64,000 nucleotides of DNA from Emcibacteraceae bacterium (lineage in GTDB: Bacteria; Pseudomonadota; Alphaproteobacteria; Sphingomonadales; Emcibacteraceae): NCBI GenBank assembly GCA_041396985.1, contig JAWKXO010000003.1:533947-597946 (forward strand). The letters run 5' to 3'. Every line of letters starts with the position of its first letter. The first letter of the stretch is position 1. The notes under the pieces are model-generated. The model saw only the letters and a program-made list of their open reading frames with translations, did no database searches and was not told where the DNA came from. Below are positions 24,463 through 34,279 of this stretch, piece after piece. The position numbers were made by a program, and so were the translations under genes.

Positions 24463-27400
24463 ATGAGAAAATTATCCCTGTTTCTTGCCCTTTATCTTGG
24501 GCTAACGGCACAAACAATTGCCAAAACCGAGCTTGAGCCCTTTAAATATAGTGAGGATTTTGAAGACCGCGCCCTTGGGGCATGGGCATCTTATCCGCTG
24601 TGGCAGGATACGGCGTATGACCCTAATTTCAGGGTCAATGAAATTGTACCGGGGGACCCAAACATATCGATCGTGCAAAAGGTTACCCCTTACACCAATG
24701 TGGATAATTATGCGGGTGCCCAGAAGCTCATGAACATATATCTGGCAGCGGGCTCTGAAATTTCTCTTAAATATTATCTGAAAACCAATCTGAAGGCGGA
24801 ATTTTTTAAAGTTAGGTTTGCGGCAGGAGAACTCGGTAAACTGGATATCACGATCCCAAACCCGAAAACAAATATGTGGGTGCCGCTTACCGTCAGCTAC
24901 AAGGACCTGATCCGTGAAAACCCTTCCCTGAAAAATAACAATGAAATTGAAATCCATGCTTTAGCGTTTTTAACCAAAATCCCTTCCGCCGATCCGGATA
25001 TGCCGATTTATCTCGGGCTGGATGATATTAAGGTCACAGCTAAACAGGGGGCAGTTTTTAAATTTGCCAAACCTGAAATGATGAAACTTCCTGAATTTGC
25101 AGAGTTTATTCCTAAGAAGCATTTCAGCCGCGGTGATAAATTCTCGCTTTCCGGCAGCTGGGGTTTTAATGCGGATAAAGTCACTATAAAAATTGCCTCT
25201 ATTACAGACAGAAATGACCCGGTTTATGAGGGGGAACTGGCAAAGGATGGAAGGAACTGGTTTTTAAATCCGCTTACTCTTACCTATCCGGATGGACTAT
25301 ATATTGGTGAGGTCAATGCTTATTCAGAGAACGAGCAGAAATCAAGCACCGCGTTTACCATTCATATTGCGCCAAAGGTGGCCGATATGGCAGGGCAGCA
25401 CCCAAGGCTTCTTTATGATGCTGAAAAAGCAAGGGTGATTGAAGCCCGTCTTAAAGAAGATCGCTTTAAAAAGGTTTATGACGATATTGCAGAAAGTGCA
25501 AAACTCCAGCGTGAAAAAGTGCCCGTTGCCAGTCTGATTTTTGATCTGGACCAATTCCCGGACGAAGTATGGCTACCTTCATGGGATGCCTGGAGAATGC
25601 ATATTTTTCATACGATGGATGCACTTCGTCAGAATGCAATGGCTTATGAATTTCATCATGACCGTGAAGCGGGACTATATGTTAAAGATGTTCTTTTAAA
25701 ATTGTCGGACTGGGATAACTGGTCGCATCCATGGCAGACAAAAAGAGGACGGTTCAGTGAACATAACACGGGGAGCTGGTCACACCGTCTTGCCGAAGCC
25801 TATGATCTGACTTACGATTTGATGAGCGAAGCGGAAAGGGTAAAAATCCGGGGAGCCCTCATAAGAAATATTATTGATGGCGCCTTTAAAACATATGTCT
25901 ATAACGATAATATTACCTCAAAAACGTCAAACTGGATTGCCATGATAACCGGGGGATCGCTGATGACGATGGCGGCAATTTATGCTGACGGTCCGGACAC
26001 GGAAAATCTGGAACCCTATTTTACGGGGACAATGCTAAAATATTATACATTCCTGAACCGTGTCGCCGACACAAAAGACGGCAGCTGGGGCGAAGGATTT
26101 GGCTATAATAATTATAGTTTTTCAAACCTGTCCTACAGTGTGCCTTCACTCAAAAATGTGTTTAACATAGATGTCAGCGCCTCTTTGGTTGGTACCTATA
26201 AGGAATATATCTGGGGCGGGCTTATTAAAGATCATAAATGGTTTGATTTTGGCGATTCCGTTGGGGATATTATTCCGGCATCCAACTGGGCATTCCTGCT
26301 GGATATGCAGAAGGAAAGCCGGCTGGGCTGGTATTATAATTATCTGAAAGATGGTAAGGAAACATTTCTGGATGCGCTTTATGAAACCAGAAACGTAAAA
26401 GAGGATACACCATTTGATGAAAGCGCAATCAAGGCATTCCATAAGGTGGGCACGACCGTTTTCAAAAGCGGATGGGAAAAGGATGACTTTGTATTTGTTA
26501 TGAGAAGTGGTCCTTTTTATAACCATCAGCACCTTGATCAGGGTAGTTTTTATCTTGCGGATCGCGGGCAGATTTTTATTGAAGACCGCCACTTAAAAAC
26601 ATCGGATTATTATGAGGATCCTAAATATCAGTCATGGCTCACACAGCCAATTGCCCATTCAACCATCCTGATTAACGGCAATCATCAAAGCCAGCGAGTT
26701 GGTGACCCGCTTGGATTTGCTGCCGGATTTGACGATCACGCCATTATTGCCCAGTTTCTTGACGGGCAGGATGCGGCCTTCTCCACGGCCGATATTGGAA
26801 GGCTTTACTGGGGCAAGGTTAAATCACTTACACGTAATGTGCTTTATTTAAAACCGCGGACGGTGCTGATGGTTGATATTGCCGTGCCGGATAAGGACGA
26901 TGTTGATGTAACCCTGCTTTATCAGACACTGGCACTGAATGATATTTCGGTTGGAGGAAAGGTCTCTAAAATATCTAAGGGTGGGTCGACGCTCAACATT
27001 ATGCCATTAAGCCCGGCGCAAATGGATATAAAAGCGGTGGAAACACCCCATTATATTAAGACACTTCGAAATGAAAAACCGCTTATCAAAGAAGGCATGA
27101 TAACATCCACATCAAGCAGTTCAGGGGCAAAACCACTCGTGATGGCAAATATCCTGACAACTGAAAATGTTGATGCCACTGTTAAGGTCGAAAAACACAA
27201 TGGCTATATTTCCGGAACAGCATCAGGTCAGAAATTTGCCTTTACCACCAGCCCTGGAAATCAATATACCGTCGATAATATCAAAACGGATGCAATTTCC
27301 TTATCCTGGGATAATGAACGGGCCTTTGTCGGTTCAACAACCACATTCAGCCGAGGTGGGAAACTGCGGGTTTCATCAAATATGCCTATGACATTCGAGC

Positions 27401-27582
27401 TTTCCGGAAACGGCCTTAAATATTATCATGGCAGCGGCGGTCAGTTGAGCATATATGCTGAAAATCCACCAGCTGATGTTATTTTAAATGGCAAATCAGT
27501 GGATGATTTTATTTATAATGATAAAAATAAAATGGTAACCGTCGATGTACCGAAAGGAGAGGGACTTCTGATAATCCAATAA
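24463..27582 (+). CDS. Heparinase II/III-family polysaccharide lyase, secreted
   Basis: A 1039-residue protein with signal peptide LSLFLALYLGLTAQTIAKT. Residues about 25-200 form a beta-rich, possibly carbohydrate-binding domain. After a short Ig-like part (220-300), the helical toroid starts at QHPRLLYDAEKARVIEARLK. The C-terminal heparinase II/III beta domain has FYNHQHLDQGSFYLADRGQI and QPIAHSTILINGNHQSQR. These enzymes cleave uronate-containing polymers by beta-elimination. Neighbouring amino-sugar and uronate genes suggest a glycosaminoglycan-like or bacterial aminoglycan substrate, but alginate cannot be excluded. No lipobox is seen, so it is periplasmic or exported. Confidence 0.88.
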   Translation: MRKLSLFLALYLGLTAQTIAKTELEPFKYSEDFEDRALGAWASYPLWQDTAYDPNFRVNEIVPGDPNISIVQKVTPYTNVDNYAGAQKLMNIYLAAGSEISLKYYLKTNLKAEFFKVRFAAGELGKLDITIPNPKTNMWVPLTVSYKDLIRENPSLKNNNEIEIHALAFLTKIPSADPDMPIYLGLDDIKVTAKQGAVFKFAKPEMMKLPEFAEFIPKKHFSRGDKFSLSGSWGFNADKVTIKIASITDRNDPVYEGELAKDGRNWFLNPLTLTYPDGLYIGEVNAYSENEQKSSTAFTIHIAPKVADMAGQHPRLLYDAEKARVIEARLKEDRFKKVYDDIAESAKLQREKVPVASLIFDLDQFPDEVWLPSWDAWRMHIFHTMDALRQNAMAYEFHHDREAGLYVKDVLLKLSDWDNWSHPWQTKRGRFSEHNTGSWSHRLAEAYDLTYDLMSEAERVKIRGALIRNIIDGAFKTYVYNDNITSKTSNWIAMITGGSLMTMAAIYADGPDTENLEPYFTGTMLKYYTFLNRVADTKDGSWGEGFGYNNYSFSNLSYSVPSLKNVFNIDVSASLVGTYKEYIWGGLIKDHKWFDFGDSVGDIIPASNWAFLLDMQKESRLGWYYNYLKDGKETFLDALYETRNVKEDTPFDESAIKAFHKVGTTVFKSGWEKDDFVFVMRSGPFYNHQHLDQGSFYLADRGQIFIEDRHLKTSDYYEDPKYQSWLTQPIAHSTILINGNHQSQRVGDPLGFAAGFDDHAIIAQFLDGQDAAFSTADIGRLYWGKVKSLTRNVLYLKPRTVLMVDIAVPDKDDVDVTLLYQTLALNDISVGGKVSKISKGGSTLNIMPLSPAQMDIKAVETPHYIKTLRNEKPLIKEGMITSTSSSSGAKPLVMANILTTENVDATVKVEKHNGYISGTASGQKFAFTTSPGNQYTVDNIKTDAISLSWDNERAFVGSTTTFSRGGKLRVSSNMPMTFELSGNGLKYYHGSGGQLSIYAENPPADVILNGKSVDDFIYNDKNKMVTVDVPKGEGLLIIQ

Positions 27583-27613
27583 GGATAAGAAATGGAGAGG
27601 CAGAAGTATAATT

Positions 27614-28429
27614 ATGACAGATTTTTCTTTAAAAGATAAAGTGATCGTGGTCACTGGAGGCACCGGTATTTTAGGCAAGTCCTTTATTGATGCTATAGTG
27701 GAAGCGGGCGGGTCAGTCGGTATTCTTGGCCGTAATGAGGAAATTGCCCATGATCGCGCTGATCAAATTAACCGAAGTGGCAGCAAAGCATTACCGCTGA
27801 TTGCTGATGTGCTGAATATCGAAGAGCTTAAGACTGCCAAGGATAAAATCCTGAATGAATATGGCAAAGTAGATGGGCTTGTAAATGCGGCAGGGGGGAT
27901 TATGCCGCAAGGGGTGCTGATGCCCGATCAGGATCTGTTTCAGATGGACCTGAACGGCATGCGGGACGTGATGGATTTAAATCTGTGGGGCACATTAAAC
28001 CCGACCCAGGTTTTTGGTGAGGCAATGGCAAAAACTGCCGAAAAGGGCAGCATTGTCAATATTTCTTCGATGAATTCCAAACGGGCGATAACCCGGGTTC
28101 TTGGATATAATATGGGTAAAGCGGCGGTTGATTGCTATACCCAGTGGTTTGCGGTTGAGATGGCGAACCGCTATGGGGACAAAATACGTATGAATGCGCT
28201 GGCCCCAGGATTTTTCCTGACCGAACAGAATAAAAAAATGCTTCTTAACCCGGATGGGTCCTATACGGAACGGGCGCAGGCTGTGATTGATCAAACCCCG
28301 TTTAAACGCTTTGGCGAGCCGGATGAATTAAAAGGGGCGCTTATCTGGCTATTGAGTGATGCTTCTAAATTTGTCACCGGTTCAATGGTCTGCGTCGATG
28401 GCGGCTTTTCCATTTTTGGCGGGGTATAG
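27614..28429 (+). CDS. SDR oxidoreductase, D-mannonate oxidoreductase/KduD-like
   Basis: A 271-residue SDR with cofactor motif VTGGTGILGKSFIDAIVEAG, VNAAGGIMPQ, the catalytic Ser in NISSMNSKRA and Tyr/Lys in VLGYNMGKAAVD. The end MVCVDGGFSIFGGV is typical. It resembles the SDR enzymes that convert fructuronate to mannonate in uronate gene clusters of bacteria that lack UxuB. In this locus it would handle the uronate half of the lyase product, upstream of KDG kinase. A mannonate dehydratase is not encoded in the window. It ends eight bases from the convergent kdgK gene. Confidence 0.82.
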   Translation: MTDFSLKDKVIVVTGGTGILGKSFIDAIVEAGGSVGILGRNEEIAHDRADQINRSGSKALPLIADVLNIEELKTAKDKILNEYGKVDGLVNAAGGIMPQGVLMPDQDLFQMDLNGMRDVMDLNLWGTLNPTQVFGEAMAKTAEKGSIVNISSMNSKRAITRVLGYNMGKAAVDCYTQWFAVEMANRYGDKIRMNALAPGFFLTEQNKKMLLNPDGSYTERAQAVIDQTPFKRFGEPDELKGALIWLLSDASKFVTGSMVCVDGGFSIFGGV

Positions 28430-28436
28430 GAAAAGA

Positions 28437-29465
28437 TTACCGCTGAACCCTCCCGCCTGATGTGCCTTTCATTAGTGACCTGACTTCCTTTTCAGTGACC
28501 AGATTTACGTCTCCCGGAACAGAATGCTTCAGGGCACTGGCCGCTGTGGCAAAATGCAATGCTTCCTGAATAGACTGTTTATTATAAAGTCCATAAATCA
28601 GGGCAGCAGAAAAGCTGTCGCCACCTCCAACACGATCAATGATGTTATGAATGTCGTAAATATCACTGTTTATAAATTTGTCACGTTCGGCAAGGCAGGC
28701 TGACCAGCGATGATAATCGGCCCGGATTGACTGTCTTAATGTTATTGCCAGCATTTTAAGGCCTGGAAAAATGCTCATCATTTCGTTGCTGAGTGCTTTA
28801 AAATAATCGAGGTGAGCAATGTCTTCTTCAGCTTTTAAAGCAACATCAACGCCCAGACATTGCTGGCAGTCTTCACGTCCCGCAATGATAACGTCCGCAT
28901 GCTTGGCAAGCTCGGGCATGACTTCAGTGGCGGTTTTGCCATATTGCCATAAATTGGCCCGGTAATTCAGATCAAGTGAGACGGTAAGGCCCATTTTCCT
29001 CGCTGTTTTCATAGCGTCCAATGTTATGTCGGCGGCAGAGTGGCTGATGGCCGGAGTGATCCCGGTTGTGTGAAACCATTTCGTATCGGCAAGAATTTTA
29101 TCCCAGTTAAAATCATCAATCCTTGCCTCAGAAAGTGATGAATGGGCACGGTCGTAAATAACGCGTCCCGGGCGGAGCGATGCCCCGGCCTCAAGATAGT
29201 ATGTGCCGATACGTTTTCCCTGGTAATTTATATGTCGTGTATCCACGCCATGACGGCGAAGTTCACCCACTGCTGCGTGGGCAATATCATTATCGGGAAG
29301 CGCCGTGACATGAGAAACATTTACACCGAAGTGTGCCAGACTATTTGCCACATTTGCCTCTGCGCCGCCGAATGTTGCCTCAAACTGTGGAGTTTGAAAA
29401 AACCGTTCATATCCCGGACTTTTCAGCCGTAACAGGATTTCACCAAAGGTTACGATATCCACCAT
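28437..29465 (-). CDS. kdgK: 2-dehydro-3-deoxygluconokinase (PfkB family)
   Basis: A 342-residue sugar kinase of the PfkB fold. The N-terminal substrate part has FGEILLRLKSPGYERFFQTP and FEATFGGAEANVANSLAHFG. The catalytic anion hole and Asp are in RVGGGDSFSAALIYGLYN near 285. Length and start match KdgK, which phosphorylates 2-keto-3-deoxygluconate for the Entner-Doudoroff route. It is second in a minus-strand pair after a Tat-secreted Gfo/Idh/MocA gene and convergent with the uronate SDR. The aldolase is not in the window. Confidence 0.9.
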   Translation of the reverse strand: MVDIVTFGEILLRLKSPGYERFFQTPQFEATFGGAEANVANSLAHFGVNVSHVTALPDNDIAHAAVGELRRHGVDTRHINYQGKRIGTYYLEAGASLRPGRVIYDRAHSSLSEARIDDFNWDKILADTKWFHTTGITPAISHSAADITLDAMKTARKMGLTVSLDLNYRANLWQYGKTATEVMPELAKHADVIIAGREDCQQCLGVDVALKAEEDIAHLDYFKALSNEMMSIFPGLKMLAITLRQSIRADYHRWSACLAERDKFINSDIYDIHNIIDRVGGGDSFSAALIYGLYNKQSIQEALHFATAASALKHSVPGDVNLVTEKEVRSLMKGTSGGRVQR

Positions 29466-29497
29466 TACTTATTCTTTCCATTTTTGGTGTGTTGATA

Positions 29498-30934
29498 TTA
29501 AAGGGCCCAGCCTTCACGATATTCTCTTTTAACAAACTGATTGGCAGGTTCAAAGTTTGTAATTTTCATATTTTTACCATCCCAAAGTAGTTTTTTGCGT
29601 CCAGGATATTCAAAATCCTCACCATTCTTTTCACGGAGATTGAAGCTGCGGATCGCCAGATTGCCCATCAGAATAGATTCGGTTAGCGGACCGGCAAAAT
29701 CAAAGGACGATGTAAGCTCTTTATGTTTTTCACTGCCATATCCCTGTTTGCAGGCATCTACCCAGTGCCTGTGGTGGCCATTTTCAGGAAGCATGATTTC
29801 CTGTTCAACCGGTTCCTGGGTGATCAGTTCGCCAGAATTTAGGTATATTTTCGGGTTTTCTGCATAAGTGCCACAGGTCATAATTCCTTTTTCCCCCATC
29901 ATGATGACACCGTTTGTGCTGCCTCCATCACCGATATCATGATCCGCGGGTATCAGGTCAGGATGAAACGGCCGCAAGCCCCCGTCGGTCCATGTCAGTT
30001 TTATGGGAACAGGATTTTTCCTGCTGGCCGGGAAGCTAAGCTGGGTTCTTGATGATGGCGGGCAAGAAGCAGGCAGATAATCCGGCATCCAGTCCTGTGA
30101 GTATGTGGCGCCAACGCTGCTTTCAACTTCTGTCGGATAGCCAAGTCCAAGAACCCGAAATGGCGGGTCAATTAGATGGCAGGCCATATCGCCAAGTGCC
30201 CCGGTGCCGAAATTCCACCAGCCGCGCCATTTAAAGGGATGATAAAGCGGATGATAGTCAACCCATGCCGCTGGCCCAATCCATGTATCCCAGTCCAGCC
30301 CATCTAGCATCGCGGGCATATTGGTCGGGCTTTTTATGCCCTGCGGCCAGACCGGCCGGTTGGTCCAGACATGAACTTCATGAACATTGCCAATCATTCC
30401 CTGATCAAACCATTTAATCATTTGTTTGACCCCGGCACCTGAAGCGCCCTGATTGCCCATCTGGGTCACAATTTTATATTGGTTCGCCGCTTCCGTCAGC
30501 GTGCGGGCTTCATATATATTGTGGGTCAGGGGCTTTTGAACATAAGTGTGGATGCCGCGTTTCATAGCGTTCATGGTAATAACGGCATGATTATGATCCG
30601 GTGTTGAAACGGTTATGGCATCAATATCCGGCATTTCATCCAGCAGTTTTCTGAAATCCTTATATTTTTTAGCATTTGGAAATTTCTGAAAGGCTTCAGC
30701 GGCCATATTCCAGTCCACATCGCAAATCGCGGCGATATTTGATACTCCGTCGCCCCAGACATTGACGGCATCTGAAAAACCCTTGCCCCCACCACCGATT
30801 ACGGCGACATTTAATTGGTCACTCGGGGGTGTAAAGCCCTGACCAAGAACATGCCTTGGCACAATAGAAAAACCAACCGCGGCGGCGGCCGTTTTTTTGA
30901 TAAATGATCTTCTGCTGGTATTTTGTGTTTTCAT
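29498..30934 (-). CDS. Gfo/Idh/MocA-family oxidoreductase with Tat signal
   Basis: 478 residues. The N-terminus has a twin-arginine signal (SRRSFIKKTAAAAVGFSIVP). It is followed by the NAD(P) fold LNVAVIGGGGKGFSDAVNVW and the family's active-site segment GIHTYVQKPLTHNIYEARTL. The large C-terminal domain includes DWDTWIGPAAWVDYHPLYHP, common in secreted members of this family. Such exported enzymes probably keep their NAD(P) tightly bound and act on glycosides in the periplasm. It is cotranscribed with kdgK, so the substrate is likely part of the same polysaccharide route. Confidence 0.88.
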   Translation of the reverse strand: MKTQNTSRRSFIKKTAAAAVGFSIVPRHVLGQGFTPPSDQLNVAVIGGGGKGFSDAVNVWGDGVSNIAAICDVDWNMAAEAFQKFPNAKKYKDFRKLLDEMPDIDAITVSTPDHNHAVITMNAMKRGIHTYVQKPLTHNIYEARTLTEAANQYKIVTQMGNQGASGAGVKQMIKWFDQGMIGNVHEVHVWTNRPVWPQGIKSPTNMPAMLDGLDWDTWIGPAAWVDYHPLYHPFKWRGWWNFGTGALGDMACHLIDPPFRVLGLGYPTEVESSVGATYSQDWMPDYLPASCPPSSRTQLSFPASRKNPVPIKLTWTDGGLRPFHPDLIPADHDIGDGGSTNGVIMMGEKGIMTCGTYAENPKIYLNSGELITQEPVEQEIMLPENGHHRHWVDACKQGYGSEKHKELTSSFDFAGPLTESILMGNLAIRSFNLREKNGEDFEYPGRKKLLWDGKNMKITNFEPANQFVKREYREGWAL

Positions 30935-31013
30935 AATTTTTCCCCGTCCTCAAATTATTATCTTCTCATTAAATATTATCTTGAGCAGTTCGTAAATTAA
31001 TTTCTGGTGAGAC

Positions 31014-31033
31014 TTGTGCAATTTGGTTCACAA
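31014..31033. promoter_or_regulatory. Candidate operator, TTGTG-N10-CACAA
   Basis: TTGTG at 31014-31018 and CACAA at 31029-31033 form an inverted repeat in the 144-base gap between two divergent genes, the Gfo/Idh/MocA gene and the PLP enzyme gene. No regulator gene adjoins it, so the factor is unknown. Confidence 0.3.
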
Positions 31034-31078
31034 TTCTATAACGAATGAGTCTATAAAAATAATGTGAGTGGGAATAAA

Positions 31079-32278
31079 ATGGATAATGAAAAAAGACGGG
31101 GACTTAAGTTTGACAGCAGGGCAGTTTATACGCCACCTGATCCGGCAACAAAATCAATCAGTCCTCCGATCATTATGTCCTCCAGTTTTCAGTATGACGC
31201 GGAAATTTTTCAAAGAATAGTTGATGGTGCCCGTAAGGAAGTCAACATTTATGGTCGCTGTGGCAATCCGTCTGAATATCAGTTTGAAGAACAGATGATG
31301 ATGATTGAAGGGGGTGATGCCTGCCTTGCAACTGCGTCAGGTATGGCGGCTATTTCCATTACTTTGCTCGGGCTTTTAAAAAGCGGTGATCATATTGTCT
31401 GTGACTGGACCACCTACAGTTCAACCCATGAAATGCTTGATCATCGGCTGACCGACTATAATATTGAAACCACCTTTGTTGATACGGCAAACCCGGAAGC
31501 GGTAAAGGCGGCAATCAGACCCAATACCAAAGTTATTTATTTTGAAACAATTGCCAACCCGTCGATGAAAGTGGCGGCTATTCCGCCGTTGGTTGAGATG
31601 GCTCATGAACGGGGAATTGTTGTTATCTGCGATAATACATTTGCCAGTCCCTATGTCATGCGTCCGCTTGAATGGGGTGTGGATATAGTTGTTGAAAGCG
31701 CCACCAAATTTATCGGTGGCCACAGTGATGTTATCGGCGGCTCGATTTGTATGAAATCCGAAATTCTGCCGCCCGACTTTCTGGAACAGATCCGCTGGAA
31801 CACAATGGTTAAACTTGGCGCGCCGCTCGCCCCCTTTAATGCCTGGATGCTGAGCCGAGGCATTTCGACATTAAGCGTCCGGCTTGAGCGTGCCTGTAAA
31901 ACGGCCGCTAAGCTCGCCCGTCATTTTGAAGGCCATAACAAGGTCGGCAGGGTATGGTACCCCGGACTTGAAAGCCATCCGCAGCATGAAATTGCCAAGG
32001 CGCAGATGCCGAAATTCGGGGCGATGCTGACCTTTGATGTCGGGGACGGGGATCGGGCCTTAAAGGTTCTGGATAATCTTGAGCTTAGCTGCTTTTCTGC
32101 GAGCCTTGGTGGGGTGCGCAGCACAACACAAATTCCGGCCTTGATGGCCTTTCTTGATATCCCTAAGGAAGAGCGGCTGGAAATGGGGATTTCAGATGGT
32201 ATGATCCGTGTCTCTGTCGGGCTTGAGGATGCTGATGACCTGATTGCGGATTTTGATGCCGCTCTCGCGCTGCTCTGA
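31079..32278 (+). CDS. Cys/Met metabolism PLP-dependent enzyme (trans-sulfuration family)
   Basis: About 399 residues from ATG 31079; a GTG at 31064 also reads in frame. The PLP lysine is in ESATKFIGGHSDVIGG, and the cofactor-binding segments GDACLATASGMAAISI and VVICDNTFASPYVMRPLEWG are clear. The family includes methionine gamma-lyase, cystathionine gamma-lyase and cystathionine gamma-synthase, and sequence reading alone does not separate them. The gene is 13 bases before an amino-acid permease gene, which favours catabolism of an imported sulfur amino acid, though this is inference. Confidence 0.88.
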   Translation: MDNEKRRGLKFDSRAVYTPPDPATKSISPPIIMSSSFQYDAEIFQRIVDGARKEVNIYGRCGNPSEYQFEEQMMMIEGGDACLATASGMAAISITLLGLLKSGDHIVCDWTTYSSTHEMLDHRLTDYNIETTFVDTANPEAVKAAIRPNTKVIYFETIANPSMKVAAIPPLVEMAHERGIVVICDNTFASPYVMRPLEWGVDIVVESATKFIGGHSDVIGGSICMKSEILPPDFLEQIRWNTMVKLGAPLAPFNAWMLSRGISTLSVRLERACKTAAKLARHFEGHNKVGRVWYPGLESHPQHEIAKAQMPKFGAMLTFDVGDGDRALKVLDNLELSCFSASLGGVRSTTQIPALMAFLDIPKEERLEMGISDGMIRVSVGLEDADDLIADFDAALALL

Positions 32279-32291
32279 TGAAAGGGATCGG

Positions 32292-33593
32292 ATGAAATTA
32301 AAAAAATCGCTGAACTTCTGGGATGTTTTCGCCCTTGCCCTCGGGCAGGTGATTGGCTCAGGCATTATGGTGCTGATCGGTATCGGTATTGAGTATACGG
32401 CTTATGCTGTACCGCTTGCCTTTATTCTTTCGGCCATCTTGTCGCTTATTAAACAGATGCCCGTGGTTTTTATGGGGTCAGCGATGCCGGCGACCGGCGG
32501 GCTTTATGTTTACTGTAAAAGGGTTTTAGGCAAAAAGGTCGGTTTTTTCTATCTGGCGGTTTTGCTTATAACCCATATTCTGATTGCTTTATTTGCACTT
32601 GGATTTGCCAATTATGCTGCCGCTTTGGTGCCAGCATTAAATATTCGCTATGTGGCGTTTGGCATACTTGTTTTATTTTATCTGGTCAATCTGGTTGGCA
32701 TTCATCCGGCCGCTGTTGTGCAGAAAATAATGATTGTCTTTTTGCTTCTGGGTTTATCATCGCTTATATTTTTTGGAATTCTTGAAGTTGATTACAGCAA
32801 CTTCACCGATCAGGAAAACCTGTTTCCAAAAGGCTGGTATGGCTTTGCTCTGGCCTGCGTGGTAATGTCATTTGCCACGGGCGGCGCGCAGTATATTTCC
32901 GAAATCGGCGGGGAAATGAAAAACCCGCACCGCGATCTGCCGCGTGCCATGATTTTTAGCACGCTTATTGCGGCCTGTTTTTTTGCACTTGTGTCCATTG
33001 TCGCAGTCGGCATTCTGCCGCTTGAGCAGACAGCGAATGCCACACTTTCTGATGTGGCCAGGGAAATACTGCCTGATTATCTATATGTTGCCTTCATGGT
33101 CGGTGCGGGTCTTTTTGCGCTGGCGACCAGTATAAATTCTACCTTTACCTGGGCGACAAAATCAGTACTTATTGCCTGTGAAGACGGTTGGCTGCCCAAG
33201 GGGCTGGCCGTTGTCAATGAACGGTTTAACACGCCTCATATTCTTTTGACCATTCTGCTTTTTGTCGGAGGCGCACCCGTCCTGCTTGGCTGGTCGCTTA
33301 ATTATATCGTCATGCTTGGAAGCGGCCTTGTGTTTATTTATGACATGATTCCGATTATTGCGGCATATCTGCTTTCAAAACGTCTTCCTGATGTTTTCGC
33401 CTCGGCACATTTAAAGCTTTCCGAGCGGACATTAAAAATAATCTGTGTTGGTGGAATACTCATATTGCTTGCGCAATTGGCATTATCCTGGTCAAGTATC
33501 GGACTTATCGGATCAGGTCTGATTGTTGGCTATATTATTTTTATTGTGGGCTATATTCATTACCGTGCAAAATTGATGAAGATAGAAGACTGA
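32292..33593 (+). CDS. APC-family amino acid permease
   Basis: About 433 residues from ATG 32292 (AAGGGATCGG before it), with about 12 membrane helices. The first helix has the APC substrate-binding turn in ALALGQVIGSGIMVLIGIGI. The helix 6 region reads VMSFATGGAQYISEIGGEMK, and NPHRDLPRAMIFSTLIAA follows. It probably imports an amino acid processed by the PLP enzyme encoded just before it. It ends six bases from a convergent kinase gene. Confidence 0.88.
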   Translation: MKLKKSLNFWDVFALALGQVIGSGIMVLIGIGIEYTAYAVPLAFILSAILSLIKQMPVVFMGSAMPATGGLYVYCKRVLGKKVGFFYLAVLLITHILIALFALGFANYAAALVPALNIRYVAFGILVLFYLVNLVGIHPAAVVQKIMIVFLLLGLSSLIFFGILEVDYSNFTDQENLFPKGWYGFALACVVMSFATGGAQYISEIGGEMKNPHRDLPRAMIFSTLIAACFFALVSIVAVGILPLEQTANATLSDVAREILPDYLYVAFMVGAGLFALATSINSTFTWATKSVLIACEDGWLPKGLAVVNERFNTPHILLTILLFVGGAPVLLGWSLNYIVMLGSGLVFIYDMIPIIAAYLLSKRLPDVFASAHLKLSERTLKIICVGGILILLAQLALSWSSIGLIGSGLIVGYIIFIVGYIHYRAKLMKIED

Positions 33594-33599
33594 TCAGTT

Positions 33600-34193
33600 T
33601 TAATTATTATCCAGCAGAGTGAGGATCTGTGCTGCGTCATTCAACAGTTCATCAATGGATGTGTTGTTTTTAAGGATGATGTCTGATGATGATTTTATTG
33701 TTTCGATATGTTTGAAATAAGCCGGTCTTACATCCTTCATATATTGTTCAGTAACGCTTTCCAGGGTTCGCCCACGTTCCCTCATATCCCGCTCAATTCT
33801 TCTGAGCAAGGCAAGGTCAAGATCAACATCAACAAATATGTTCAGATCCGCAAGGTCCGAAAGCAGTGATCCGGCAAAAAGCCCGTCTATGATGATGGTA
33901 TCTTTAACGGATACAGGTTCATATCCGGTCCGCTTGCTGATTTTAAAATCATAAATCGGGACGTCGGCTTTACCGGTTTTTTTTAACTGCCTTAAATGCT
34001 CTTTCATCAGATCAGTATCGAGAGCTGCAGGATAATCAAAATTGAAAAATCCGTGGCGTTCAACCTGTTCGGCTTTGCTTAAATAATAACGATCAATGCC
34101 CAGCAATAGACTGCCGTCTTTTTTCTTGTGGATATGATCGGCAAGGGTTGATTTGCCGGATCCGCTTGCGCCTGAAATTGTAATGATTTTCAT
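33600..34193 (-). CDS. Uridine kinase-like P-loop kinase
   Basis: 197 residues with Walker A at the start (ITISGASGSGKSTLADHIHK), LLLGIDRYYLSKAEQVERHG, and a uridine-kinase-like NFDYPAALDTDLMKEHLRQL followed by DTIIIDGLFAG. The later RRIERDMRERGRTLESVTEQ is the family's lid. Homologues include uridine kinase and phosphoribulokinase-like proteins. The nucleoside substrate is not certain and nearby genes do not help. Confidence 0.85.
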   Translation of the reverse strand: MKIITISGASGSGKSTLADHIHKKKDGSLLLGIDRYYLSKAEQVERHGFFNFDYPAALDTDLMKEHLRQLKKTGKADVPIYDFKISKRTGYEPVSVKDTIIIDGLFAGSLLSDLADLNIFVDVDLDLALLRRIERDMRERGRTLESVTEQYMKDVRPAYFKHIETIKSSSDIILKNNTSIDELLNDAAQILTLLDNN

Positions 34194-34279
34194 GGCTCCA
34201 GTTATAAATTGACGTTCATTTTTGTCAATTCCGTATTATCACCGGACTATCAAATTATTCATTAAGGGTTGGCAATGCT

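Noticed and set aside
24463..27582. Alginate lyase as the firm name for the large secreted protein
   Set aside because: The heparinase II/III fold is shared by alginate and glycosaminoglycan lyases; neighbouring amino-sugar genes argue against alginate alone, so only the family is claimed.
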